A stretch of 58,780 nt of DNA from Dactylosporangium sucinum (GTDB taxonomy: Bacteria > Actinomycetota > Actinomycetes > Mycobacteriales > Micromonosporaceae), in assembly GCF_014647515.1 (NCBI RefSeq), contig NZ_BMPI01000072.1, forward strand, positions 1-58,780, read 5' to 3'. Below the pieces are notes generated by a model. It saw nothing but the letters and a program-made list of their open reading frames with translations. It was not told the DNA's origin and did no database searches. Shown here in pieces: positions 16,873 through 24,262 of the stretch. A program made the translations under genes and the position numbers. Within the stretch, counting starts at the first letter, position 1; every line of letters begins with the position of its first letter.

Positions 16873-17645
16873 GCGACATCCTGCTCGTTGACGACAGCGA
16901 ACCGGGCATTCGGGTGCTCACCCTCAACCGCCCGGAACGGCTCAACGCGCTCAACGGCGAACTGGTCGTACGGCTGCTCGAGGTGCTCGACGACTGCGAG
17001 GCGGCCGGCCCACGGCTGCGCGTCGTGGTGCTCAAGGGCTCGGGCCGGGCGTTCTGCGCCGGTGCCGACCTCAAGTGGCTGGCCGAGGGCACGCTGGCGG
17101 ACCACGCCGCGCACGGCGTCTTCCACGACAACCTCAACGCCCTGTGCAACCGGCTGGAGGGTCTGCCGCAGGTCGTGGTCGGGCAGATCCACGGCTACGC
17201 GCTGGCCGGTGGGCTCGAGGTCGCACTCTGCTGCGACATGCTGACGGTCTCGGACGATGCCCAGCTCGGCGACGAGCACATCCGCCGCAACCTCATTCCG
17301 GGCGGCGGTGGTTCCCAGCGGCTGCCGCGCAAGGTCGGCCTCGCGCGCGGCCTCAACATGCTGCTCACCGGCCGGCGCCTGAGCGGGCCGGAAGCGGTGT
17401 CGTGGGGGCTCGCCTGCCAGTCGGCACCGGCCCCCGAGCTCGACCAGGTGACGATGAACCTGGCCCGGGGCATGGCGGGCGCCGACGGCCACGCGCTGGC
17501 CACGATGAAGACCATCGTGCGGCGCGGCATCGAGCTGCCGCTGGCGGACGGGCTCTGGCTGGAGCTGTACCAGCAGCAGCGCTATCGCGCCAAGTCCGGC
17601 GCCATGGACCAGGGTGTCTCCGACTTCGCGGCGCACCGGTCATGA
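16869..17645 (+). CDS. Enoyl-CoA hydratase/isomerase family protein (altered active site)
   Basis: A 258-residue crotonase with 'LNRPERLNALNGELV', the oxyanion segment 'GRAFCAGADLKWL' and 'GYALAGGLEVALCCD', so the first catalytic Glu (117) is kept. In the second active-site segment 'LGDEHIRRNLIPGGGGSQRL', aligned to the usual 'FGxPExxxGxxPGxGGTQRL', the second Glu position is His137, with Glu136 beside it. Thus simple hydration may not be its reaction; crotonases with one Glu changed can be isomerases, hydrolases or lyases. It is sandwiched by ATGA overlaps between the dehydrogenase and an SDR, so it still fits a beta-oxidation-like sequence. Confidence 0.88.
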   Translation: MSDILLVDDSEPGIRVLTLNRPERLNALNGELVVRLLEVLDDCEAAGPRLRVVVLKGSGRAFCAGADLKWLAEGTLADHAAHGVFHDNLNALCNRLEGLPQVVVGQIHGYALAGGLEVALCCDMLTVSDDAQLGDEHIRRNLIPGGGGSQRLPRKVGLARGLNMLLTGRRLSGPEAVSWGLACQSAPAPELDQVTMNLARGMAGADGHALATMKTIVRRGIELPLADGLWLELYQQQRYRAKSGAMDQGVSDFAAHRS

Positions 17646-18397
17646 TCGACCTCAGCGGCCGGACCGCGGTCGTCACCGGTGGCGCCTCCAATATCGGACG
17701 CGGCATCACCCTGCGACTGGCGCAGCAGGGCGCCCACGTGGTCATCCTTGACCGCGACATCGAGCAGGCCGAGAAGACCGCCGCGTACGCGGACGGCCAG
17801 GTGACGGCGGTCCGTGCCGACCTCCTGGACGTTGATTCGCTCCGGGCGGCGACCGACGGGCTGGCCGCCGACATCCTGGTGAACAACGCCGGATGGGTGA
17901 ACACCGTCGGGTTCCTCGACAAAGACCCGGCCGAGATCGAGCTCGAGGTCCGCCTCAACCTGCTCGGCCCGCTGCGGCTCACCCAGCTGCTGCTGCCCGG
18001 CATGGTGGCGCGCGGCTGGGGACGGGTGGTCAGCGTCGCCTCCGAGGCGGGGCGGGCGGGCCAGCGCGGGCAGGTGGCCTACGGCGCGGCCAAGGGCGGG
18101 ATCCTCGGGATGACCCGGTCGCTGTCGCATGAGCTCGGCCGGTACGGAGTCACCGTGAACGCTGTCTCACCGGCAATGACGGTCCCCGAGTCCGGCGACG
18201 ACGTCGGCGCCGGAAGCATGCAACGGGTCCGCGACCGGCCGCCCGAGGTGATGGCCAAGATCCTCAAGTTCTACCCCGTGGGGCGCGTCGGCCACCCGCC
18301 GGACATCGCCGCCGCCGTCGCGTTCCTGTGCTCGGACGAGGCGGGATTCATCACCGGGCAGACGCTGCCGGTCAACGGCGGATTCGTGACCACCTAG
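17642..18397 (+). CDS. SDR family oxidoreductase (3-hydroxyacyl-CoA dehydrogenase-like)
   Basis: A 251-residue SDR with TGGASNIGRG (cofactor loop), an Asp after beta2 ('VVILDRDIEQ', suggesting NAD+), 'LVNNAGW', 'VVSVASEAGRAG' and catalytic Tyr/Lys in 'YGAAKGG'. The end is 'TGQTLPVNGGF'. It starts at the ATG overlapping the crotonase stop. Following an acyl-CoA dehydrogenase and a crotonase, it could oxidise a 3-hydroxyacyl-CoA to the 3-ketoacyl-CoA that the next BadI-like gene product would cleave. The enzyme family is clear; that step is inferred from gene order. Confidence 0.88.
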   Translation: MIDLSGRTAVVTGGASNIGRGITLRLAQQGAHVVILDRDIEQAEKTAAYADGQVTAVRADLLDVDSLRAATDGLAADILVNNAGWVNTVGFLDKDPAEIELEVRLNLLGPLRLTQLLLPGMVARGWGRVVSVASEAGRAGQRGQVAYGAAKGGILGMTRSLSHELGRYGVTVNAVSPAMTVPESGDDVGAGSMQRVRDRPPEVMAKILKFYPVGRVGHPPDIAAAVAFLCSDEAGFITGQTLPVNGGFVTT

Positions 18398-18414
18398 GAC
18401 GCGGAAGGAACCGC

Positions 18415-19272
18415 ATGAGCGAGATCAGCTGGACCGCCTGGGCGGCCGACCCGAAGGCACCGGACTTCGGCGACATCATCTACGAGCGGTGCACCCGATC
18501 GACCGGCGGGTCGGTCGCCCGGCTGACGATCAACCGGCCGGACCGGATGAACTCCTTCACCAGGCACACCATGAAGGAGCTGATGGTGGCGATCGACCAC
18601 GCCAACCAGGACCCCTCGGTCGGCGTGGTGGTGCTCCAGGGTGCCGGGGACCGGGCGTTCAGCAGCGGCGGGGACGTCGCCTGGGAAGCCGACCGCAGCG
18701 CCGCCGACTGGTTCTTCGACGTGCCGCCCAACCATGTCGTGCGGTTCTCCAACCAGCCGGTGATCGCGGCCGTGCGCGGTTACGCCATCGGGGGCGGCAA
18801 CCATCTCGCGTACACCTGCGACATGACGATCGCCGCGGACAACGCCGTCTTCGGCCAGATCGGCTCGCGGGTCGGCAGCCCGGCGGACGGCTACATGGTG
18901 CGGTACCTGATCCGCGTCATCGGCGCCAAGCGTGCCCGCGAGATGTGGCTCACCCGCCGGCGCATCAACGCGGCGGAAGCACTCGAGTGGGGGCTCGTCA
19001 ACGCGGTCGTACCGCTGGCCGACCTCGACACCGAGGTCCTCGTGTGGTGCGACCGGGTGCTCGACGGAAGCCCCACCTGTGTTCGCATCCTCAAGGCCGT
19101 GTTCGACCAGGAGATCGACGAGATGGCCGGCGACGTCCGCCGCACCGCCCATCTCATCCACCCCGGCTTCGGCCAGAGCGCCGAGGCGCGTGAGGCGCAA
19201 CAGGCCTTCTTCGAGAAGCGGCCACCGCGCTTCTGGCCGGCCCCCGACGGAGCCGGCTCCACCGCGACATGA
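18415..19272 (+). CDS. BadI/MenB-like crotonase (possible ring-cleaving ketoacyl-CoA hydrolase)
   Basis: The 285-residue crotonase differs from plain hydratases and looks like the MenB/BadI branch. It has 'INRPDRMNSFTRHTM', 'RAFSSGGDV' (MenB-like SSGGD), 'GGGNHLAYTCDMTIAADNAVFGQIG', and 'RVGSPADGYMVRYLIR' with Asp158-Gly-Tyr160 where MenB has its DGGY. MenB forms a ring by Dieckmann condensation; BadI runs the analogous reverse, hydrolysing 2-ketocyclohexanecarboxyl-CoA to pimelyl-CoA. In a catabolic operon without other menaquinone genes the BadI-type role is more likely. ATG 18415 has GGAAGGAA upstream. The long N-terminus (~25 residues before the first crotonase strand) also fits this subgroup. 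Confidence 0.75.
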   Translation: MSEISWTAWAADPKAPDFGDIIYERCTRSTGGSVARLTINRPDRMNSFTRHTMKELMVAIDHANQDPSVGVVVLQGAGDRAFSSGGDVAWEADRSAADWFFDVPPNHVVRFSNQPVIAAVRGYAIGGGNHLAYTCDMTIAADNAVFGQIGSRVGSPADGYMVRYLIRVIGAKRAREMWLTRRRINAAEALEWGLVNAVVPLADLDTEVLVWCDRVLDGSPTCVRILKAVFDQEIDEMAGDVRRTAHLIHPGFGQSAEAREAQQAFFEKRPPRFWPAPDGAGSTAT

Positions 19273-19280
19273 GAGGCATC

Positions 19281-19766
19281 ATGACGAACGTCACCGAACC
19301 GCAGCTGCTGGGTCGAGGGCTCACCTGGCAGGAGATGCCCGAGGGCATGCAGTTCCGCACCTCGACCCGCACCGTGACCGAGACGGACCTCGTCACGTTC
19401 ATCACCTGGGCCGGCATCATCACGCCACTGTTCACCGACGCCCGGTTCGCCCAGGAGGTGGAAGGCTACGCCGGGCGGCTCGTGCCGGGGATGGTCACCT
19501 ACTGCTTCTCGGAGGGCCTGCTCGCCCAGACGGGCTTCATGCAGGGTACCGGCATCGCGATCGTGAGTACGGGCTCGCTCGAGCACCGCGCACCGGTGTT
19601 CGTCGGCGACACCCTGTACTCCGTCGTCACGGTCACCGAGTCACGGCCGTCGAGCCGGCCCGGCCGCGGAGTCGTGGCGTCTACCGTCAGCGTGCGCAAC
19701 CAGCACGGCACCGAGGTGCTCAGCTACACACCGGTGCGGCTGATGCGCAGCCGCGAACAGGGGTGA
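19281..19766 (+). CDS. MaoC-like hotdog dehydratase
   Basis: A 161-residue single-hotdog protein. 'RTVTETDLVTFITWAGIITPLFTDARFA' corresponds to the MaoC active-site region, although the usual D-x4-H becomes less obvious (WAG...PLFTD). 'AGRLVPGMVTYCFSEGLL' and 'VFVGDTLYSVVTVTESRPS' are the other family blocks. I use ATG 19281 (GAGAGG just upstream); ATG 19269 overlaps the previous stop and adds four residues. The next gene encodes a double-hotdog MaoC protein, so the two may form a hetero-oligomeric enoyl-CoA hydratase, as occurs for actinobacterial steroid-degrading MaoC pairs. Confidence 0.8.
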   Translation: MTNVTEPQLLGRGLTWQEMPEGMQFRTSTRTVTETDLVTFITWAGIITPLFTDARFAQEVEGYAGRLVPGMVTYCFSEGLLAQTGFMQGTGIAIVSTGSLEHRAPVFVGDTLYSVVTVTESRPSSRPGRGVVASTVSVRNQHGTEVLSYTPVRLMRSREQG

Positions 19767-19775
19767 GGCCCGGCC

Positions 19776-20936
19776 ATGACAACGCCACCCACGCAGCGCC
19801 GGGCCGCGGACATCACCGACGAGATGCTCGAACACGCGCGCTCACTCATCGGCGTCTGGCTCCGTCGGGACGTCCACTGGCCCTCGTACGCCGAGGACAT
19901 CGCTCCGATCGACATCCGACGCTGGGCCATGTACTCCATCGGCGACGACAATCCACTGTGGAGCGATGAGGAGTACGGGCGGCGCTCGTACTGGGGGAGC
20001 GTCATCGCACCGCCGACCTTCCTCTACACCGTCGACAGCACCATCGTCGCTCCCGGGCTGCGCGGGATCCAGTGGATCTACGGCGGCACCCGCTGGCGCA
20101 ACTTCCTTCCCGTGCGCGTCGGTGATCGGATCACCGCGCGGGCACGGCTGACCGACGTGGTGGAGCGGTCCGGCTCGCGGGCCCGCCGCCTGGTCGTGCA
20201 GACCGGCGAGGTTCTCTACCACAACCAGCGCGGGGAGCTTGTCTCGCGGGCCGAGGCGGACGTCCTTCGCATCCCGCGCAAGACCAGTGGCAAGGGCATG
20301 GTCGGGTTCGAGCAGCGGCAGGCGGACGGGCGCTGGAAGTGGACACCCGAGCAGATCGAGGAGATCCGCAAGGCCTACCTCGCGGAGGAGCGGCGCGGTG
20401 CCGAGCCGCGGTACTGGGATGACGTCACCGTAGGCCAGGTGCTGCCCACGGTGGTCAAGGGCCCGCTCACGCTGGTCGACATCATGGCGTTCTACGTCGG
20501 GCGGCGCAACACCTACCCGCCCCTGAAGCTGGCCTTCCAGGAGCGGGAGCGGCATCCGGCCAACGTCTACGTCAGCCCGTCCACCGGCATCCCGGTCCAT
20601 CCCGCGGCTGGGCACTTCGACGACGAGATCGCGCACGAGATCGGCATGCCCGGCGCCTACGACCAGGGGTGGATGCGGGCGAACTGGATCGGCCATCTCG
20701 TCACCAACTGGTGCGGGGACTCAGGGTGGGTCGCCGAGCTCGACGTCCGCCTGCACCAGCCCAACCTGGTCGGCGACACAACCTGGTGTGCGGGCGAGGT
20801 CAAGGCCAAGTCGGAGGTGGACGGCGAGGGCTACGTCGAGATCGAGTGCTGGGGCGAGACCCAGCGGGGGGAACGCAACGTCACGGGCCGCGCTCTCGTC
20901 CGGCTGCCCTCCCGTACGTTGCGAGAGCCGCGATGA
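19776..20936 (+). CDS. MaoC-type double-hotdog dehydratase family protein
   Basis: The 386-residue protein has an N-terminal hotdog ('IRRWAMYSIGDDNPLWSDEEY', 'WGSVIAPPTFLYTVDS', 'GGTRWRNFLPVRVGDRITA') of the FAS1-dehydratase/MaoC N-terminal type. A second hotdog ('RYWDDVTVGQVLPTVVKGPLT', 'AGHFDDEIAHEIGMPGAYDQG') follows after ~200 residues. Such fused or paired MaoC proteins hydrate enoyl-CoA esters with bulky, often cyclic, acyl groups. It lies 9 bp after the single-hotdog gene and overlaps the aldehyde dehydrogenase start (ATGA). Start ATG 19776 is close to GAGG at 19766. Confidence 0.82.
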   Translation: MTTPPTQRRAADITDEMLEHARSLIGVWLRRDVHWPSYAEDIAPIDIRRWAMYSIGDDNPLWSDEEYGRRSYWGSVIAPPTFLYTVDSTIVAPGLRGIQWIYGGTRWRNFLPVRVGDRITARARLTDVVERSGSRARRLVVQTGEVLYHNQRGELVSRAEADVLRIPRKTSGKGMVGFEQRQADGRWKWTPEQIEEIRKAYLAEERRGAEPRYWDDVTVGQVLPTVVKGPLTLVDIMAFYVGRRNTYPPLKLAFQERERHPANVYVSPSTGIPVHPAAGHFDDEIAHEIGMPGAYDQGWMRANWIGHLVTNWCGDSGWVAELDVRLHQPNLVGDTTWCAGEVKAKSEVDGEGYVEIECWGETQRGERNVTGRALVRLPSRTLREPR

Positions 20937-22426
20937 CGACGACACCGACGCGGCCGAGCAAGGCCGTCAGCGAGTTCCTCGCCACGAGCCACGGCATGAT
21001 GATCGACGGCGACCTCGACGTGCCGGCCCGCAGCGGCCGCGTCATGGAGATCGTCGACCCCGCCACCGAAGAGATCATCGCTACGGTCCCGGACGGCGAC
21101 GCCGGCGACGTCGACCAGGCGGTCGCGGCGGCGCGCAACGCGTGGGAGACCCGCCGGTGGACGAGCCTCGCACCGGCCCGGCGGGCCGAGCTGATGTGGC
21201 GCCTGGCCGATCTGATCGAGCGCGACGCAACGCTGCTCGCGGAGCTCGACACGGTGGACGTCGGCACGCCGATCGGCCAGACACCGGTCAACCCCGCGGC
21301 CGCCGCGCGGACGCTGCGGTACTACGCCGGCTGGTGCACCAAGATCTTCGGCACGGTCAACCCGGTCGGGGAGGGCCTGCTGGGCTACACCGAGCGTGAC
21401 TCCGTCGGTGTCGTCGCCGGGATCGGCGCCTGGAACTCGCCGCTGGTCATCGCGGCGAGTAAGTCGGGGCCGGCGCTGGCGGCGGGCAACACCGTCGTCC
21501 TCAAGCCGGCCGAGCAGGCGCCCCTGTCGACGCTCTGGTTCGGCCGGCTGGCGCTGGAGGCCGGCATCCCGCCCGGCGTCATCAACGTCGTGCTCGGCGT
21601 CGGGTCCGTGGTCGGCCCTGCGCTCGTTGAACACCCGTCGGTGGCGCTGGTGACCTTCACCGGTTCGGTGCCCGTGGGCCAGGACATCCACCGCCGGGCG
21701 AATGCGGGCCTCAAGGACGTGGTGCTCGAACTCGGCGGCAAGAGCCCCAACATCATTTTCCGGGACGCGGACATCGCGAAGGCCGCCGCATCGACGGTCA
21801 AGCAGATGCGCTCGAACGCGGCGCAGGTCTGCTACACCGGCTCGCGGGTCCTGGTGCACTCGTCCGTCGCGGCGGAGTTTGTCGCGGAGACGAGCCGGCT
21901 CCTCGCCCGGACGCGGATCGGCGCCGGATTGTCGCCGTCGACCGACCTCGGCCCCGTCGTCTCCAGGCGCCAGCAGGAGCGTGTGCGGGGGTACGTCGAA
22001 GGGGCGCTGCGGGAGGGCGCCGAGTTGGCCTACGGCGGGCGGGCGCCCGACGGCCCGGGCTACTTCGTCGGCCCGACGCTGTTGACGTCGGTGACCAACG
22101 AGATGACGGTGATGCGCGAGGAGGTCTTCGGCCCCGTCATCGGCGTGCTCGAGTTCGACGACGAGGCGGAGGCGGTCTCGGTCGCGAACGCCACGCCGTA
22201 CGGCCTGGCCGCCGGCGTGTGGACGCGCGACGTCGCCCGGGCACACCGCGTCGCCCGGGCGATTCGGGCCGGGACGGTATGGATCAATACCTACGGAATC
22301 CTCGACCGTTCGGCCCCGTCCGGTGGCTACGGGGTGTCCGGCCTGGGGCGCGAACACGGGGAAGCCTGGCTCAACCACTTCACCGAACACAAGTCTGTGT
22401 ACGTGGACCTTACCGAAGAGCACTGA
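20933..22426 (+). CDS. NAD(P)-dependent aldehyde dehydrogenase
   Basis: The 497-residue aldehyde dehydrogenase has the fold's 'GIGAWNSPLVIAASKSGPAL' (Asn of the oxyanion hole), 'VLKPAEQAPLSTLWFG', 'VTFTGSVPVGQDI', catalytic base Glu in 'VLELGGKSPN' and nucleophile Cys in 'AAQVCYTGSRV' (usually GQxCxAxSR, so the residue after Cys is unusual). It ends with the typical 'VYVDL'. The ATG overlaps the upstream stop. It would oxidise an aldehyde to the acid, for instance after P450 oxidation of a methyl group or after retro-aldol cleavage. Substrate unknown. Confidence 0.92.
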   Translation: MTTTPTRPSKAVSEFLATSHGMMIDGDLDVPARSGRVMEIVDPATEEIIATVPDGDAGDVDQAVAAARNAWETRRWTSLAPARRAELMWRLADLIERDATLLAELDTVDVGTPIGQTPVNPAAAARTLRYYAGWCTKIFGTVNPVGEGLLGYTERDSVGVVAGIGAWNSPLVIAASKSGPALAAGNTVVLKPAEQAPLSTLWFGRLALEAGIPPGVINVVLGVGSVVGPALVEHPSVALVTFTGSVPVGQDIHRRANAGLKDVVLELGGKSPNIIFRDADIAKAAASTVKQMRSNAAQVCYTGSRVLVHSSVAAEFVAETSRLLARTRIGAGLSPSTDLGPVVSRRQQERVRGYVEGALREGAELAYGGRAPDGPGYFVGPTLLTSVTNEMTVMREEVFGPVIGVLEFDDEAEAVSVANATPYGLAAGVWTRDVARAHRVARAIRAGTVWINTYGILDRSAPSGGYGVSGLGREHGEAWLNHFTEHKSVYVDLTEEH

Positions 22427-22443
22427 GAGAACGGAGGCCGACG

Positions 22444-23193
22444 ATGCGATTTCAGGACAAGGTTCTGCTCTGCACCGGGGCTGCGTCAGGGATCGGCGCC
22501 GCCGTGGCGCGCCGGTTCGCGTCCGAAGGCGGGCACGTCGTCCTGGTGGACCGCAACGCCGAAGGCGTCGGCAAGGTGGCGGCTGAGATCGGTGATGCCG
22601 CGGCGGAGCCGGCCGACGTGTCCAGCGAGGACGACGTCGCCGGCGTCGTCGCTGCGGCCGTGAAGCGGTTCGGCCGGATCGACGCACTGTACAACGGCGC
22701 GGCGATTCTGATCGCCGGTGAGGCGATGACGGCACCGCTCGCCGACCTCCAGCGGCAGCTGTCAGTCAATGTGGTCGGCACGTATCTCATGTGCAAGGCG
22801 GTCGGCCGGGTGATGAAGAGCCAGGGCTCGGGCGCGATCGTCAACACGTCGTCGGTCGTGGCCGACGTGGCGCGAGCCAACCGGAGCCTGTACGCGGCGA
22901 CCAAGGGTGCGATCCTCCCGATGTCCCGGCATTTCGCCCTCGAGCTTGCACCCGCGGTCCGGGTCAACTGCGTCTCGCCCGGGCCGACCCTGACCGGCAT
23001 GACGCGGCCGCACTACCTGGCCGCGGCCGCCACCGAGGCGGAAGCCCTGCGCAGCGTCGGCTCGCAGGTGCTGCTCGACCGGGTGGCAGACCCGTCCGAG
23101 ATCGCGAGCGCGGTCTGCTTCCTGCTGTCGGATGACGCCGGCTATGTCAACGGAACGATGTTGACGGTGGACGGCGGCATGACGGCGGAGTGA
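22444..23193 (+). CDS. SDR family oxidoreductase
   Basis: A 249-residue SDR with TGAASGIG, an Asp after beta2 ('VVLVDRNAEG', NAD preference), 'ALYNGAA' in place of NNAG (Tyr-Asn-Gly), 'GAIVNTSSVV' and Tyr/Lys in 'YAATKGA'. It ends 'GTMLTVDGGMTAE'. ATG 22444 has GAGAACGGAGG just upstream. The altered NNAG motif still has the structural Asn. It probably dehydrogenates an alcohol intermediate and is the third SDR of the island. Confidence 0.87.
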   Translation: MRFQDKVLLCTGAASGIGAAVARRFASEGGHVVLVDRNAEGVGKVAAEIGDAAAEPADVSSEDDVAGVVAAAVKRFGRIDALYNGAAILIAGEAMTAPLADLQRQLSVNVVGTYLMCKAVGRVMKSQGSGAIVNTSSVVADVARANRSLYAATKGAILPMSRHFALELAPAVRVNCVSPGPTLTGMTRPHYLAAAATEAEALRSVGSQVLLDRVADPSEIASAVCFLLSDDAGYVNGTMLTVDGGMTAE

Positions 23194-23230
23194 CGGCCGA
23201 CCCGACGACCAACATCTACCGGAGATCGAT

Positions 23231-24253
23231 GTGAAGCCACCCCAGAGCCAGGATGACGCGGACTCGCCGCTGGCGGGAGTCCACGTGGTCGACCTCAGCG
23301 TGACCCTTCCCGGCCCGTACGCGACCCAGGTGCTGCGGCGCCTCGGCGCCACCGTCGTGCACCTGGAGCCGCCCGGCGGCGACTCCCTGCGCTACGGCGC
23401 ACCAGCCAGCCACGCGTTCCTGGCCCAGGGCAAGGAGAGCGTCGAGGTGAACCTGAAGGACCCGAGCGACCGCCGGTTCGCGCTGCGCCTGCTCGCCGGC
23501 GCCGACATCGTGGTCGAGGGATGGCGCCCGGGCGTCGCGCAGCGGCTGGGCGTCGGGTACGAGGACGTCAGCGCACGCAACCCCGCGGTGGTCTACTGCT
23601 CGATCACCGGTTACGGGTCGACCGGGCCGATGGCGGGGCGGGCCGGGCACGACATCAACTACACGGCGGCGAGCGGTGCGCTCGACATGCTCCGGCCGGA
23701 CGGCATGCCGGTCGGTGACCTGGCCGGTGCGAGTGCTGCGGTGGCCCGGATCCTGGCCGAACTCACCCGTGCCGCCCGGACCCGCCGGGGCCGGCACGTC
23801 GAGGTGTCGATCACCGGCACGCTGGCGGACTGGGTGGGCGCGCTCGGCGGCCGGGACTGGCGGCAGTTCGCTCAGATTCTCCACACACCTCACTACGCGG
23901 AGTACCCAACCAAGGATGGCGAGCGCCTGGTTCTCGGGGTCGCACCGATGGAGCAGGCCTTCTGGGAGAACGTGATCACGGTGATGGGCCGTCCCGAATG
24001 GGCCGCCCTCACCTACGAGGAGCGTCGCGAGCGGCACGACGAACTCACCGCACACCTGACCGAGGCGGTCCGTGAGCTGACCGCGGCGGAAATCGCCGAC
24101 CGACTGTCCGGAGTGGACACCTGTTGGAGTTTCGCCCGGGAGCCCGGAACGGCCGAGCGGCTGGCCGGCCGGCTGCCGGCACGTCCCGGTGCGGTGCCCG
24201 CGGTCGACGAACACGGCGCCAGGTACCGAGAGATCGTATCCAGACAAGAATAG
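23231..24253 (+). CDS. CaiB/BaiF family III CoA transferase (3), short
   Basis: A 340-residue member, about 60 residues shorter than the other two. It keeps 'VVDLSVTLPGPYATQVLRRL', 'GATVVHLEPPGGDSLR' and the catalytic Asp in 'RAGHDINYTAASG', so the core is present; the shortening is in the C-terminal half. It resembles the alpha-methylacyl-CoA racemase branch, which uses the same fold with a catalytic His/Asp pair (the His-Asp here is suggestive), so racemisation of a 2-methylacyl-CoA is a real alternative. The start is GTG 23231 with GGAG upstream; the ATG two bases earlier is out of frame. Confidence 0.82.
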   Translation: MKPPQSQDDADSPLAGVHVVDLSVTLPGPYATQVLRRLGATVVHLEPPGGDSLRYGAPASHAFLAQGKESVEVNLKDPSDRRFALRLLAGADIVVEGWRPGVAQRLGVGYEDVSARNPAVVYCSITGYGSTGPMAGRAGHDINYTAASGALDMLRPDGMPVGDLAGASAAVARILAELTRAARTRRGRHVEVSITGTLADWVGALGGRDWRQFAQILHTPHYAEYPTKDGERLVLGVAPMEQAFWENVITVMGRPEWAALTYEERRERHDELTAHLTEAVRELTAAEIADRLSGVDTCWSFAREPGTAERLAGRLPARPGAVPAVDEHGARYREIVSRQE

Positions 24254-24262
24254 GAGCCGCCG

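Noticed and set aside
18415..19272. True menaquinone biosynthesis MenB
   Set aside because: No other menaquinone gene is nearby and the operon is catabolic; the BadI-like reading fits better, though only phylogeny can settle it.
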